Below, in pieces: positions 1 to 8,781 of a stretch of 37,176 nt of DNA (position 1 is the stretch's first letter; the number at the start of each line of letters is the position of its first letter). A model generated the notes under the pieces. That model saw only the letters and a program-made list of their open reading frames with translations. It did no database searches and was not told the DNA's origin. Both the position numbers and the translations under genes were made by a program. Source of the DNA: an uncultured Clostridium sp. (GTDB taxonomy: Bacteria > Bacillota > Clostridia > Lachnospirales > Lachnospiraceae); contig CAMMNN010000033.1 in NCBI GenBank assembly GCA_946498245.1, positions 1 through 37,176 of the forward strand. The letters run 5' to 3'.

Positions 1-10
1 ATTGAATTAA

Positions 11-337
11 TTGTTATGCAGAGGTGATTCGAAGGCTGTTGAACATAATAACAACCTTATTACGAAAATATTGCTTATAGAAATTCCTGCATCTTCAACG
101 TGCACACTAAGTGAAGGGCAAAGTTCTGAACTTAAAAATAATCGACCGATTATGATTGTATCTATAAATGACGATAAACTACTTTTTTTCGCAGTGAAAT
201 GGAATAACATGAATTACAGCGAAATGTATAATTCTAATGGGAATATTTTGACTGTCAGTTTGTCGTCTGATTCTTATCTATCAATCACAAATAGAGACTC
301 GGTATATAATAGAATTGCATATATTATATCCATATAA
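11..337 (+). CDS. Possible AT-rich gene fragment, unknown
   Basis: An open frame of about 108 codons runs opposite to the tail genes and begins just after an in-frame TAA at 8-10. The only early start is a TTG at 11 with no ribosome binding site. The predicted product is rich in beta-branched residues, Asn and Ser, like the C-terminal part of a surface or fibre protein, but I do not recognise a family. The first 60 bases are only about 32% GC, lower than the tail genes. It could be a 5'-truncated gene, an inverted alternative fibre end, or chance. A shorter frame on the minus strand (7-210) also exists and is no more convincing. Confidence 0.3.
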   Translation: MLCRGDSKAVEHNNNLITKILLIEIPASSTCTLSEGQSSELKNNRPIMIVSINDDKLLFFAVKWNNMNYSEMYNSNGNILTVSLSSDSYLSITNRDSVYNRIAYIISI

Positions 338-401
338 TTCGTTTAATTGCTGCCATCCGGAGTTCCATGCCTCGGAGAAATTTGGGCTTCACATTTGCTG
401 C

Positions 402-1628
402 CTAAAGTATTTGAATCCACCCCGAAAGGTAGTTATCGTGCTGCCGCCGAACAAAGATCATTCCATCTAGTTCTACTTTTTGAAAGCCATATACTGCAAA
501 TTGCTCGCAGCGATTACTGACCCCAAACGTAATTACATTCCACCAATGGGGACCGACTCCTGGAAATGGCGAGTAGGGATCTGACGCGCCTGTTGGTATA
601 TCTACTACGCCAAAGCAGAAGCTAGTTTTCAGCATATCGGCAACTTGTTCCGTGAATCCATTGGGGTATCTAACTGCACTCACTATACCGGGCTTTTGTA
701 AGTTGTTATTGAGCACACTAATCGCACTCTGATTTGCCGCTATCGCCTGCTGCATCAGATACACCAGCGCCGACGTGGGAATGTGGCTCGTATCGTTAAT
801 ATGCTGGTTCGTAATCATGCTCATGAGCACGTAATTTCCGAATTTGGCGATACAGTCCTGCTGCCACTTCTTCACCTTCCCCCACAAAGTTTTGGTCGTG
901 TCCCCAGCCGCTGGCTCCGGAAATGATGCTGTGGATTCTTCGATTGCCGCCACTTTCGTGTTTGCGGTATCCCCGCTCTGGCTGTCCACCTTATCTTCTT
1001 TCAAGGATTCGAGGAAGCGCTTAATTTTTCCGACTACACTCTTCAAGGTACCACTTTCTATTGTCGGATAACTTTCCCCTTCCGCCGCTTCCTGGATAGT
1101 AACCGTTGTGTTTGAAGCATTTCCGCCATTAATATCTACTTTCTGACTCCCCAGCAGTTGCAGGTCCTCAACGGTAGCAGTCCCCGCAGGGTTTACTGTC
1201 ACGGCAATGCTTCCCGCCTGTTGGACTGTCGTTTGAATATTGAAAATAAATGCCGACGGTGATACCGGACTTTTGGCTGGCATTTGATCCGGCGTGTCAG
1301 CCTGCACAATGGAAAACAATACCGCCTCCCCGGAAGCTCCTTTGGCATACAGTCCAATTGTCTGAATCAGGTATGCCTGCTCTATTTCTGAATTATCAAA
1401 TCTGACGCTGACCTGGACCATAGTATCATTGAATACTTGAACTGATGTTGGGGCTGCTGTCTGGACTATATTCTGCAAATCGGTAAGTGCTGCCAGGTTT
1501 GTCCCCTCCGGATATGCATGGCTTGATGTCTTTACTGTCGGGAATGTAATTGTCGTCCCTCCTGCAACTGCCTGAGCAATCAGTTCCTGACCGGCATCTG
1601 TAATAACTGCTGCCTTATATACTCCCAT
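402..1628 (-). CDS. Tail fibre / tail-collar protein
   Basis: A 408-aa receptor-binding or side-fibre protein, the last visible tail gene. Residues 1 to about 150 resemble the phage tail-collar fibre domain (DUF3751): the start MGVYKAAVITDAGQELI and the following GGTTITF are typical. The middle is a low-complexity Thr/Asn/Glu-rich shaft. The last ~90 residues (GVVDIPTGASD, WWNVITFG, GWIQIL) look like a pyocin-knob-type tip domain. The start ATG overlaps the stop of the upstream XkdU-like gene (TAATG), so translation is probably coupled. The shaft and tip are the parts expected to vary between relatives and to set host range. Confidence 0.85.
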   Translation of the reverse strand: MGVYKAAVITDAGQELIAQAVAGGTTITFPTVKTSSHAYPEGTNLAALTDLQNIVQTAAPTSVQVFNDTMVQVSVRFDNSEIEQAYLIQTIGLYAKGASGEAVLFSIVQADTPDQMPAKSPVSPSAFIFNIQTTVQQAGSIAVTVNPAGTATVEDLQLLGSQKVDINGGNASNTTVTIQEAAEGESYPTIESGTLKSVVGKIKRFLESLKEDKVDSQSGDTANTKVAAIEESTASFPEPAAGDTTKTLWGKVKKWQQDCIAKFGNYVLMSMITNQHINDTSHIPTSALVYLMQQAIAANQSAISVLNNNLQKPGIVSAVRYPNGFTEQVADMLKTSFCFGVVDIPTGASDPYSPFPGVGPHWWNVITFGVSNRCEQFAVYGFQKVELDGMIFVRRQHDNYLSGWIQIL

Positions 1629-2179
1629 TATTCATTTCCTCCTATTGTCTGTATTAGTGTATTTGCGGCAAATCCGGCTGCATATAGCCTCTTTCCGCCT
1701 ACATTATTTGTTGTTTCCTGGTTTGCCGTAACCGCAAGATGGGCCGGAAGCACGTCCCACAAGAGAGCATACAGCAGATCTACTGCTCCGTATCTGCCGG
1801 ACGTGATTTTAATCGCTATGGTACAATCTGCTGAACTTACAGAAAGCTCGTAGCCGTCAGCCCCGTACAGTTCTGTCAGCTTTTCCCTCAAAAAGCCAAT
1901 GGTAAAGGGGACTATTGTATTAAATTTCTGCAGTACCCGCATTCTTCGATATTCCAGGGTGTCGCCAAAATGATATACGATTCCTAAAAGCTGCTCGTAA
2001 TAAGCAATGGTCTGTTCGTCGCAGGTGGGTATGTAGTGATTGGCTGCTGTCTGAAATATTTTTTCTTCCAATTGGTCCAGAGCGTATCCATGAGCCTTCA
2101 TGATTTCCCCAAACTCCAGAATAGGCCTGAAGTATGTAGGAAGCTGCCTTTTCAGTTCCATTTCCGCATTAGTCACCAT
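1628..2179 (-). CDS. xkdU: Baseplate protein XkdU-like (DUF2313)
   Basis: A 183-aa protein of the YmfQ/XkdU family (DUF2313), a baseplate component between the baseplate J protein and the fibre. Support comes from gene order and from the sequence: an N-terminal helical part (LKRQLPTYFRPILEF), then RRMRVLQKFNTIVPFTIGFL, then a beta-rich C-terminus. The ATG at 2179 has a GGTGGTGATTA ribosome site and overlaps the end of the baseplate J gene by 11 bp. Length matches the family. Its precise contacts in the baseplate are inferred from Mu/PBSX-type tails. Confidence 0.82.
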   Translation of the reverse strand: MVTNAEMELKRQLPTYFRPILEFGEIMKAHGYALDQLEEKIFQTAANHYIPTCDEQTIAYYEQLLGIVYHFGDTLEYRRMRVLQKFNTIVPFTIGFLREKLTELYGADGYELSVSSADCTIAIKITSGRYGAVDLLYALLWDVLPAHLAVTANQETTNNVGGKRLYAAGFAANTLIQTIGGNE

Positions 2180-3320
2180 TAATCACCACCGTTCCCAAAA
2201 CCGGCACCTGTTGCAGATTTGCCGTTTCCGTAAGCTGTAAATCGTTAGAAGAACCGTTTATTTTTACATTTGTGACGTTTACAATATCAGAGATTTGCAG
2301 AATTGCATACACGATTCTGGAAATGTATACCGTAACCGGATAGCTTATAGTTTGGCTTTTTACAGGATTGCCCCAGACCGCATTTACTTCGTCCAGATAC
2401 TCCTGTATTTTTTGTTCAATTTCTGTCTGATAGATTTCTATACCGTTCTGCAAGGTGTTAACAAACTCAATATCGCAGGTAATATTCAGAGTCAGTTCCG
2501 TTCCCGTTGTAATTGTCACCGCCGCGCCGATGGGGGCGAAGCCATAGCCATTAGCTGACGGTGTTTCCTGGCCGTCTTCCGGCGGGCAGATCATAGCCTG
2601 GACTTTTGCCACTGTTGCCGGGAGCGTCGGCTTTAAGTTGTCCCCCAGGATACTGCACAAGACCGTGCCGCCGCCCTGCCATGCAGGATAGACCTGTACT
2701 GCCCCTACCCCTTCTATTGCCAGGATTTCATTACGGTACGCCGCAATGTTACCGGCAAAGCTGGCTGTGTCAAAGGTAGCCATATATCTGGCCCGTAAAG
2801 CATCGTCCGTTTCCTCTTCCGTACCAGCTTCAATAACAGTTCCGATTGCCGCCTCTGTAAGCCCCGCAATGGCCGTTATAGGGAGGATATTTCCGCTGTA
2901 GCTGTTCCCTATGATTCCCGGTGTCTTGCAGGTAAGTTGGTATTTATAGGTTCCTTCCTCTGTCGACCGAAGAGCAGCTCCGCTCACGAAAATAACGGAA
3001 TTGGCGCCGTTAATGGTTTTGAACTGGCTTCCCTCCGGTACCTCTACGTCAAATATGCCCTCCCTCACTGCAGGGGCAGCCGCCTTCCGTGAAATCCCTC
3101 TGGTCTTGACAATAAGTTCCAATGCTTCTCCCACCGCCGTGGCCGGATAGGCGTTAGACTGCACCTGAGAAAGCGTCATATAGACGCCTTCCAGGTACCA
3201 TGCCGCAGGGCCAAGAGCGGTCTGAATAACGCTCCCCTGCCTGGTATCTATGTTTTTTGGCACCTGGGAAAGCATATCATTCTCAATGTTTTCTCTTGTA
3301 TACCCACTAAAATCTATCAC
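2169..3320 (-). CDS. xkdT: Baseplate J/gp47 family protein (XkdT)
   Basis: A 383-aa baseplate wedge protein of the baseplate J/gp47 family. The N-terminus has the family pattern (ENIENDMLSQVPKNIDTRQGS then A-A-W-Y-L-E) and the middle has the typical GTEEETDDALRARY segment at about 165-180. It helps build the baseplate that triggers sheath contraction. The start is GTG at 3320 behind GGAGGTGACATT. The gene overlaps its neighbours on both sides by a few bases, as expected for a tightly coupled tail operon. Confidence 0.9.
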   Translation of the reverse strand: MIDFSGYTRENIENDMLSQVPKNIDTRQGSVIQTALGPAAWYLEGVYMTLSQVQSNAYPATAVGEALELIVKTRGISRKAAAPAVREGIFDVEVPEGSQFKTINGANSVIFVSGAALRSTEEGTYKYQLTCKTPGIIGNSYSGNILPITAIAGLTEAAIGTVIEAGTEEETDDALRARYMATFDTASFAGNIAAYRNEILAIEGVGAVQVYPAWQGGGTVLCSILGDNLKPTLPATVAKVQAMICPPEDGQETPSANGYGFAPIGAAVTITTGTELTLNITCDIEFVNTLQNGIEIYQTEIEQKIQEYLDEVNAVWGNPVKSQTISYPVTVYISRIVYAILQISDIVNVTNVKINGSSNDLQLTETANLQQVPVLGTVVINGD

Positions 3321-3718
3321 AATGTCACCTCCTCTGAAAATGTGCCAAAGACAGTCCGGACATCAAAAGAAACCGCCATGCGTCCGCCGCCAAGGTCGGT
3401 AAACACAAAATTCTCCGCTGAAAGGATCCGTTTATCCACAGAAAAAGCTTCCCGGATCCGGCGTGGGAGATCTCCTACAATATAACCGTATTCCTCTCCC
3501 GGCAGGTTTTCCAGTTCGCTTCCAAAATTGCTGTTATAGATCTGCCATTGGAACCGTTCCGTTGCCAGTATAATTTCTACTGCCTGACGCATTGCTGCGA
3601 TTCCTGAATCCATGCCGACAATCTGTTTCGATTCCCAATCAATTAAAAACGTATTTGTAGGCCTGTTAATATACTTTAAGTTAATTAAAAATCCTACATT
3701 TTTCGGTAAAGTTGCCAT
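3317..3718 (-). CDS. xkdS: Baseplate protein XkdS-like (DUF2634)
   Basis: A 133-aa DUF2634 protein, the XkdS-type counterpart of the gp25/lysozyme-like baseplate wedge subunit. Visible features are the central GMDSGIAAMRQAVEIILATE segment, the following FQWQIYNSNFGSEL, and a beta-rich C-terminus (VSFDVRTVFGTFSEEV). The ATG has a good AGGGAGG site. It lies between the DUF2577 and baseplate J genes, the standard position. Confidence 0.88.
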   Translation of the reverse strand: MATLPKNVGFLINLKYINRPTNTFLIDWESKQIVGMDSGIAAMRQAVEIILATERFQWQIYNSNFGSELENLPGEEYGYIVGDLPRRIREAFSVDKRILSAENFVFTDLGGGRMAVSFDVRTVFGTFSEEVTL

Positions 3719-3728
3719 ATATGCCTCC

Positions 3729-4040
3729 CTATAGCGTCGATAATATAATGTATCTCTGTCCTTCAGCTACCCGGAGCATCAGCACCTTGTCCCCGGATTT
3801 CAGTCCGGGAATAACTTCCACTGTGCCTCCAGCCCCACCCTGTACCGGTACAGTCCGCTGAATTACCGCCGTGGTCAGAATTAACGCCGCCGCTGGGATT
3901 GGCGGCATAGAGACATCTGCCTGCACAGACAGCGGAGAAACGGAAATCACTGTACCCATCAGAAGATCCGCCGGCTTCATTGCCTTAACGCACTCCTGAA
4001 TGAGTTGCTGCAGCGTTCCTTTTAAGTTTGTATTAGACAA
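3729..4040 (-). CDS. xkdR: Baseplate protein XkdR-like (DUF2577)
   Basis: A 103-aa DUF2577 protein, as found between XkdQ and XkdS in PBSX-type tails. A short N-terminal helix (LQQLIQECVKAMKPADLL) is followed by an OB-like beta region (GTVISVSPLSVQ) and a final GDKVLMLRVAEGQRYIIL strand pair. OB-like domains at this position usually belong to the spike or hub; that role is inferred. The start overlaps the end of the XkdQ-like gene by 8 bp. Confidence 0.82.
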   Translation of the reverse strand: MSNTNLKGTLQQLIQECVKAMKPADLLMGTVISVSPLSVQADVSMPPIPAAALILTTAVIQRTVPVQGGAGGTVEVIPGLKSGDKVLMLRVAEGQRYIILSTL

Positions 4041-5046
4041 TGCTGACCCCTCCTAACTGTCCAAAATCTTTCACTTCAATGCTCATAGTGTGGCTGTCTG
4101 CCTCAAATTTGTGAGTTACTTTTTCCGCCAAAAGCAGACGGGAGATCTCCAAATCTTTTATGACGCCAATCCTTACAGGCACAATGGTTCCAGCCCGCAC
4201 CTCCTTGACGCCTATTGCGTCGACTGTAAGGGTTTGGAGGACCCGGTTGTAATATTCCAGATAAGTCTGGCAGAGCTGGTCGATTTGAGCCTCGTTCATG
4301 TTTTCGTCCACTTCATCATAATATTGGAGCAGCCCCCACTTTTTGATGGTTTCTGTATCTTCATGTACGTAGACATCTGCCTTTCCCGTTTCACTGTTGG
4401 CCCTCACCAACTTAACCCGGTTATACGTATCACTGTCAATATCCCGTTTATAGGTGTAGTCCGTCAGAAGGCTTCCGTCTCCTACCAGGGTATTGACATA
4501 CATATTTTTCGCTTCCGTCAGCATCAAGGAACCGTTACTGTCGTAGAAATTAAAAATGCGTCCGGTACGGTAAATGGTTTCTGTCAGGGCGCTAAAAATA
4601 ATGTCCAGGCAGCTTTCATTCTCTTTAATGAGACACGGAAAAGCGTAGCCAGTATCCTCCAGAGTCCCGCAAACCAGGCCGAAATCCCCGGCAATCTGCT
4701 GGATAATTTGGCCCAAACTCATAGCCTCAAAGACGTAACTGGCATTGGCTTTCAAATACCGCAGTTGGTCATACGCCGTATAAGTCGTTTCACCGTCCTT
4801 GCTCCTTTCTACTGTAAAGATATAGCCATAAAACAATGGAACCCCATCTACCGAAAATGAAACGGAGCTTCCTACATCAATAGAGTGCTGTCCTGTTTCA
4901 ATGCAGGTAAAGGTCATTTTTCCGGGATTGTCGTAGCGCTGGGTCGTAAGTTCTATCTCTGTTGTCAGGTTCGCATATTCCAACACAGTCGTTATGGTTT
5001 CGGACTGCCCTTCCGTCACTGTCTGAATCCGAATTGATACGTCCAT
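4033..5046 (-). CDS. xkdQ: Tail hub protein XkdQ/YqbQ-like
   Basis: A 337-aa protein of the XkdQ/YqbQ family, the gpD-like hub on which the baseplate is built. The open frame extends upstream to 5208, but the ATG at 5046 (MDVSIRIQT) has a GGGGTGATGCC site and lies just downstream of the XkdP-like gene; the upstream part overlaps that gene and does not look like family sequence. Features seen: an N-terminal beta region, FYGYIFTVERSKDGE in the middle, and a C-terminal segment with the DRVLQTLTVDAIGV-like strand pattern before the terminal SMTIEVKDFGQLG-like end. Confidence 0.83.
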   Translation of the reverse strand: MDVSIRIQTVTEGQSETITTVLEYANLTTEIELTTQRYDNPGKMTFTCIETGQHSIDVGSSVSFSVDGVPLFYGYIFTVERSKDGETTYTAYDQLRYLKANASYVFEAMSLGQIIQQIAGDFGLVCGTLEDTGYAFPCLIKENESCLDIIFSALTETIYRTGRIFNFYDSNGSLMLTEAKNMYVNTLVGDGSLLTDYTYKRDIDSDTYNRVKLVRANSETGKADVYVHEDTETIKKWGLLQYYDEVDENMNEAQIDQLCQTYLEYYNRVLQTLTVDAIGVKEVRAGTIVPVRIGVIKDLEISRLLLAEKVTHKFEADSHTMSIEVKDFGQLGGVSIV

Positions 5047-5050
5047 GGCA

Positions 5051-5752
5051 TCACCCCGTAATCTGAATCTGGCTTTCCTGAAGCCAGCCATATGATCCGA
5101 TATGGATAGGATAAGGATTTCCGGAAACGATACGGGTAACAGTAGTCGCCAGATTGTTGGCAGTTCCATATGGCTTGCTTCCATAGCTGTCGTACCAGTA
5201 TTTCCCATTGGCGATTACTGCGGCCCCTACACGCAGCGTCGGGGTTTCTACGGGCCGCTCTGGTTCTGCCACAGCTTCCCCGGCTTCCTCTTCTGATGCG
5301 CTAATGATAGATACTGTTTCCGGGGCATAGTCCCGGTACTCCGTAAATTCAACCTCGTAATATACGTCCCCTGGTTCCCCTCCTTTGTCCGTCGTCTTAA
5401 AGTCCGACACAATACATTGGATATTCGTGTCATATGTACCGCTTCTGGATATAATCAGCCGGCACACGGTTTTTTCTTCTAAGGCTTCTGAAAAGCTCTT
5501 TTCGTAACTTTCCGGAGCCTTTGCCCCACTGTTTACATACGGATCGCTACGGCTGCCCGGGAAAAACGATTCCCAGGAAACAATCTTTAAAGACGGCTTC
5601 CTGGGAACTATAATTTCTCCCTTTCCCACAACGTCATAGGTATTATGATCTGTGGGGTATTGAATTTCTATTTCTTCCGGATTAACCGGTATCTTTATTT
5701 TTTTGTTTCCAAATGCCACAAAAATGGAGCAGTCGTTTCTTATTTTCCCCAT
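5051..5752 (-). CDS. xkdP: LysM-type tail protein XkdP-like
   Basis: A 233-aa protein matching XkdP by order (after tape measure, before XkdQ) and composition. Residues 1-145 contain the conserved IPVNPEEIEIQYPTDHNTYDV and the PSLKIVSWESFFPG segment of the family. A linker rich in Glu, Ala and Pro follows at about 150-170. The C-terminal domain (VGAAVIANGKYWYDSYGSKP then YPIHIGSYGWLQESQI) looks like an SH3- or LysM-like cell-wall or hub-binding module rather than a classic LysM. The ATG has GGAGTGAGAAT upstream. The function, joining hub and tail tube, is inferred from the family. Confidence 0.8.
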   Translation of the reverse strand: MGKIRNDCSIFVAFGNKKIKIPVNPEEIEIQYPTDHNTYDVVGKGEIIVPRKPSLKIVSWESFFPGSRSDPYVNSGAKAPESYEKSFSEALEEKTVCRLIISRSGTYDTNIQCIVSDFKTTDKGGEPGDVYYEVEFTEYRDYAPETVSIISASEEEAGEAVAEPERPVETPTLRVGAAVIANGKYWYDSYGSKPYGTANNLATTVTRIVSGNPYPIHIGSYGWLQESQIQITG

Positions 5753-5762
5753 ATTCTCACTC

Positions 5763-7712
5763 CTATCCGTGGGAAACTGCCGTGCCGCTGGCCATTTCCT
5801 GAATCAGCATTAGCCGGATTTTATCCGCCACATCATCTGCCGTTAAGTTTCCTCCCGCTCCTGCAGGAAGGGTAACGTTAATGTTTGGCGCCAGGGTTTT
5901 CAGTTCCAATTTGTTCATATATCGACGCTCGGCCAGGTCACGGTAGAGCTTCAGATCTTCATCAGCAAGGTTTACATCGCCTTCCACGTTCTTTACGCTT
6001 CCGACACTGCCGACTTTATCTATTTCTTTCGGGACATAATCTTCAATATTGAAATCATTCTCTCCCTCAGCTCCTATCTGGTCATTTTCATATCTTTTAC
6101 GGGCAATTTCAGCAAGTCTGTGAGTCTCCTCTGCAGCCGCTTTTGCTTCCATATGCGATAACTGAGCCGCCCGTTTTGCTTCATTAGATTTAACTTCTTC
6201 CTGCAAAGCCGCCAGATCTTTTGCCATTATAGATTTGGCCGCTTCGTTATGGGCCGCTGCACTGGCGGCAAATGTTACTTTGTCTATCAGTTCTATTCCG
6301 ACTCCGGGAATTTTATTGACAGATGAGATAAAATCATTGAGAAGATCTATTGCTCCATTTACCATATCCTGGATATGAGTAAGCACATTAACTTTCATAT
6401 CTCCCACGGCTCCTGCAATGCTATATCCTACGGTTACAAATTTTAAATTCATAGAATCCAGGAAGTTCTGCACATTAAATACAAATGACATCAGTTTAAT
6501 TTGCATATCCGAGGAGGCTGTTAAAATATAGTTTTTGGCAATCAGCCATGCAATCGTCAACCCTCCTACTGACTGAATCCATTTATAAATAAGACCCACA
6601 ACCACTCCAATTCCTATTGCGATCCACGTCAAAGGATTCGCTAATAGTGAAGCCACTAACCCGTCATTAGCAGCTTTCGCAATCCAAGCAGCCGCTGCCT
6701 GTGCCCCTAATGCAATTGCTGCTGCACCAGCCGCGGCTGCCACTCCCATCAAAACAGGCGCTATAGTGTCCCAATTGTCATGTATCAGCGTTGCTCCCTT
6801 TGCTAATGTCTGCAAAAACGGCATTGCTGCCTGCTGAACAGCATTTATGCCGCTCTGCCATAACTGGGAGAATGTCATAGGCATTTCCTCAAACTTGGCA
6901 TTTGTTTCCTCAGCCGTAGCAAATAAGGCGTTTTTAACTACATTCGCCGTAATCTTGCCCTCTGAGGCCAATTCACGCATTTTAGCGATATTGACGCCCA
7001 TATATTTTGCAATAGTCTGTGCAATCGTAGGTGTCTGTTCCAATATAGAGTTTAATTCTTCGCCCCTAAGCGTTCCAGATCCCAATGCCTGAGTAAGCTG
7101 CAGAATCGCAGCGTCCCCGCCAGCGCCAGTAGCTCCCGATAGAGTAAGATGCTTATTAATCTGTTCTGCGAATTTTACAGTTTCTGCCGAACTGTCAAAA
7201 GCGTCCGGAGCCAGTGTCCCAAATTTTCCCACCATCTCTGCCGTATTGTTATAAGAACCGCGGGAGTTCTGCGCTGCCTGGTAAATCATTTTCTGCAGTT
7301 CTGCCGTACTCTGCAGCCCGTCATTCATCATATCGATCCGGGCATTAAGTGTTGACTGCTGATCTGCCGCAGAAGTTATATTCTTAACCAAAGCTATGGC
7401 TCCGGTAATTACAGAAGCATTTCTAATAGTCTTTAAAACCTTTGACCATTTGCTTTGCGTATCTTCTACTTTTTTATTGTAATTCTGCTGTTTTTGAATC
7501 ATCTGGGACAATATCTCATTTGTCTGCTGCATTGTGGAATGCATCTGGCGTAGTTCCCCAATAATTGCCCCAGTTGATTTTCCAATTGCACGGGTCAGGT
7601 TTTTATCTAACTGTACTGCAGATGCTGATGTCTGCCTGATTATCTCCTCTACTATACGCATAGGAGATGAAAAATTATCTGTAAGCGTTAATGTTTCGTT
7701 GATTTGTCCCAT
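5763..7712 (-). CDS. Tail tape measure protein
   Basis: A 649-aa tape measure protein that sets tail length and occupies the tube lumen. The N-terminal ~110 residues are helical. Residues about 110-300 match the tape-measure N-terminal domain (GSYNNTAEMVGKFGTLAP, LTQALGSGTLRGEELNSIL, MRELASEGKITANVVKNALF). About 315-400 is strongly hydrophobic (VLMGVAAAAGAAAIALGAQA, WIAIGIGVVVGLIYKWI), then a helical Glu/Lys/Ala-rich tail. At the usual ~0.15 nm per residue the tail would be just under 100 nm, a short-to-medium myovirus tail (inference). Its ATG overlaps the stop of the frameshifted chaperone (TAATG). Confidence 0.92.
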   Translation of the reverse strand: MGQINETLTLTDNFSSPMRIVEEIIRQTSASAVQLDKNLTRAIGKSTGAIIGELRQMHSTMQQTNEILSQMIQKQQNYNKKVEDTQSKWSKVLKTIRNASVITGAIALVKNITSAADQQSTLNARIDMMNDGLQSTAELQKMIYQAAQNSRGSYNNTAEMVGKFGTLAPDAFDSSAETVKFAEQINKHLTLSGATGAGGDAAILQLTQALGSGTLRGEELNSILEQTPTIAQTIAKYMGVNIAKMRELASEGKITANVVKNALFATAEETNAKFEEMPMTFSQLWQSGINAVQQAAMPFLQTLAKGATLIHDNWDTIAPVLMGVAAAAGAAAIALGAQAAAAWIAKAANDGLVASLLANPLTWIAIGIGVVVGLIYKWIQSVGGLTIAWLIAKNYILTASSDMQIKLMSFVFNVQNFLDSMNLKFVTVGYSIAGAVGDMKVNVLTHIQDMVNGAIDLLNDFISSVNKIPGVGIELIDKVTFAASAAAHNEAAKSIMAKDLAALQEEVKSNEAKRAAQLSHMEAKAAAEETHRLAEIARKRYENDQIGAEGENDFNIEDYVPKEIDKVGSVGSVKNVEGDVNLADEDLKLYRDLAERRYMNKLELKTLAPNINVTLPAGAGGNLTADDVADKIRLMLIQEMASGTAVSHG

Positions 7713-8283
7713 TATCCTTTTAACACCTCCTTCCCGTAGCGGGTAATCATATGCATCATAAGATGCTTTTCTGCCAGACTCCGATTAACTGTTTCGAGAG
7801 GAAACACGCCATGCTCACACAGCATATACCGGCATAAGAACGAATCTAACGTGTCCTCCCAGGCTAGTTTTTTGCTTCTTCCTCAATGGAGTTTGCCGTA
7901 ACATCATCAAATCCATTAAGCCGGTTAATCTCCATCATCAATTTTGCATATTCGCCAGAAGATAACATTCTGACCGGCACGTCCAGCGGATCCATAGTCT
8001 TGTAATGTGCACATAATTCCGAATCCCTGAAATCCGGCTCCACAACACAAGCTAAGACCAGAAGCTTTCCAAATTTTTCATTGTCTGTTTCTACGATGAG
8101 CTGTCCATCTTTCATTTTCTTTTTCTGAGCCTGCTTCAGCAATTTGTTATTTGTTTCCTGATCAATCCGGCGCAGAACAAAAGGAACCGGCTTCCCGTCC
8201 GCTCCCTTTGCCCTTTTCGTAATAATAACTTCCTTTGTTTCTTCCATTACTGGGGGAAGTAAAAATGCTTTAATATTTCCCAT
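7712..8283 (-). CDS. Tail assembly chaperone, -1 frameshift product
   Basis: The longer form of the tail chaperone, made if ribosomes slip back one base at 7867-7873. The first part is the XkdN-like protein from 8283. After the slip the frame continues 51 codons from Leu-Ala-Trp-Glu-Asp (LAWEDTLDSFLCRYMLCEHG) to TAA at 7712-7714, immediately overlapping the tape measure start. The extension has no start or ribosome site of its own, is helical and charged, and exactly fills the otherwise empty 150-bp gap. This is the known G/GT arrangement of tailed phages: the long form recruits tube protein to the tape measure. Confidence 0.88.
7864..8283 (-). CDS. xkdN: Tail assembly chaperone, short form (XkdN-like)
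   Basis: A 139-aa XkdN-family tail assembly chaperone encoded just after the tube protein. It is not expected in the virion. The conserved N-terminal AFLLPPVMEETKEVIITKR and the centre RRIDQETNNKLLKQAQKK are seen. It ends at TAG (7864-7866) directly after the slippery site. The ATG has an AAAAGGAGGATATA leader. Partner: tape measure and tube proteins during assembly. Confidence 0.9.
   Translation of the reverse strand: MGNIKAFLLPPVMEETKEVIITKRAKGADGKPVPFVLRRIDQETNNKLLKQAQKKKMKDGQLIVETDNEKFGKLLVLACVVEPDFRDSELCAHYKTMDPLDVPVRMLSSGEYAKLMMEINRLNGFDDVTANSIEEEAKN
7867..7873 (-). promoter_or_regulatory. -1 ribosomal frameshift site A-AAA-AAC
   Basis: On the minus strand the last codons of the short chaperone read GCA AAA AAC TAG. 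The heptamer A-AAA-AAC is a canonical -1 slippery sequence in the correct frame, directly before the stop. Reading back one base opens a 51-codon extension that ends at the next gene's start. I did not find an obvious strong downstream stem-loop by eye. Confidence 0.88.
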
Positions 8284-8295
8284 TATATCCTCCTT

Positions 8296-8766
8296 TTAGC
8301 CGAGCTGTGCCGGCGTATCGTTAAAGTAGTTTAAGACTTCCAAAGAAGTGAAGGAGAAGGAAACTTCCATCTCCAAAAAATCCGCGTCAGCGTCTAACAC
8401 CGCTATCGGCAGCTTCTGAAGCTTTACATTGTATAAAACCACCGTCTGTGTGCCGACGCTTGTGGCAGGATCGTCGTTAGTAATTTGTATTGTGAAATAC
8501 GGCAGCCTTCCGGTTTTGATATATTCCTGAAGGAGCCGCAGAAAATGGGGCGTTCCGTAGTAGATGGTCATAGAGCCGGTCAAAGAAACTCCGGTGGTCT
8601 TCTTCTGTACCAGGGTCGTCCCCACTACCTTAAAATCGCTCTCCTGCAGCTCTGCGTCCGACTGGAATTTCTTCAGTCCAAACATCTCAATATTTTTTCC
8701 GTCAATTACCATAAATGCGCTGCCCTGTTTTCCGTTTAAGGCGTCACGTTCCAGCAAAAAAGACAT
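8296..8766 (-). CDS. xkdM: Tail tube protein (XkdM/DUF2001-like)
   Basis: A 156-aa tail tube protein, located between sheath and chaperone as in PBSX. The N-terminal GKQGSAFMVIDGKNIEMFGLK is typical of the XkdM/DUF2001 family, followed by the tube-like beta pattern (TGVSLTGSMTIYYGTPHFLRL, then LEMEVSFSFTSLEVLNYF). It stacks in hexameric rings to form the DNA conduit inside the sheath. The ATG has an AGGGGAGG ribosome site. Length fits the family. Confidence 0.92.
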   Translation of the reverse strand: MSFLLERDALNGKQGSAFMVIDGKNIEMFGLKKFQSDAELQESDFKVVGTTLVQKKTTGVSLTGSMTIYYGTPHFLRLLQEYIKTGRLPYFTIQITNDDPATSVGTQTVVLYNVKLQKLPIAVLDADADFLEMEVSFSFTSLEVLNYFNDTPAQLG

Positions 8767-8781
8767 AATATACCTCCCCTC

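Noticed and set aside
4090-4860. 256-codon plus-strand frame opposite the XkdQ-like gene
   Set aside because: Shadow frame of a well-supported tail gene; no ribosome site, no family.
7712-7863. Separate small gene between chaperone and tape measure
   Set aside because: There is no start or ribosome site; the frame is entered from the chaperone by -1 slippage.
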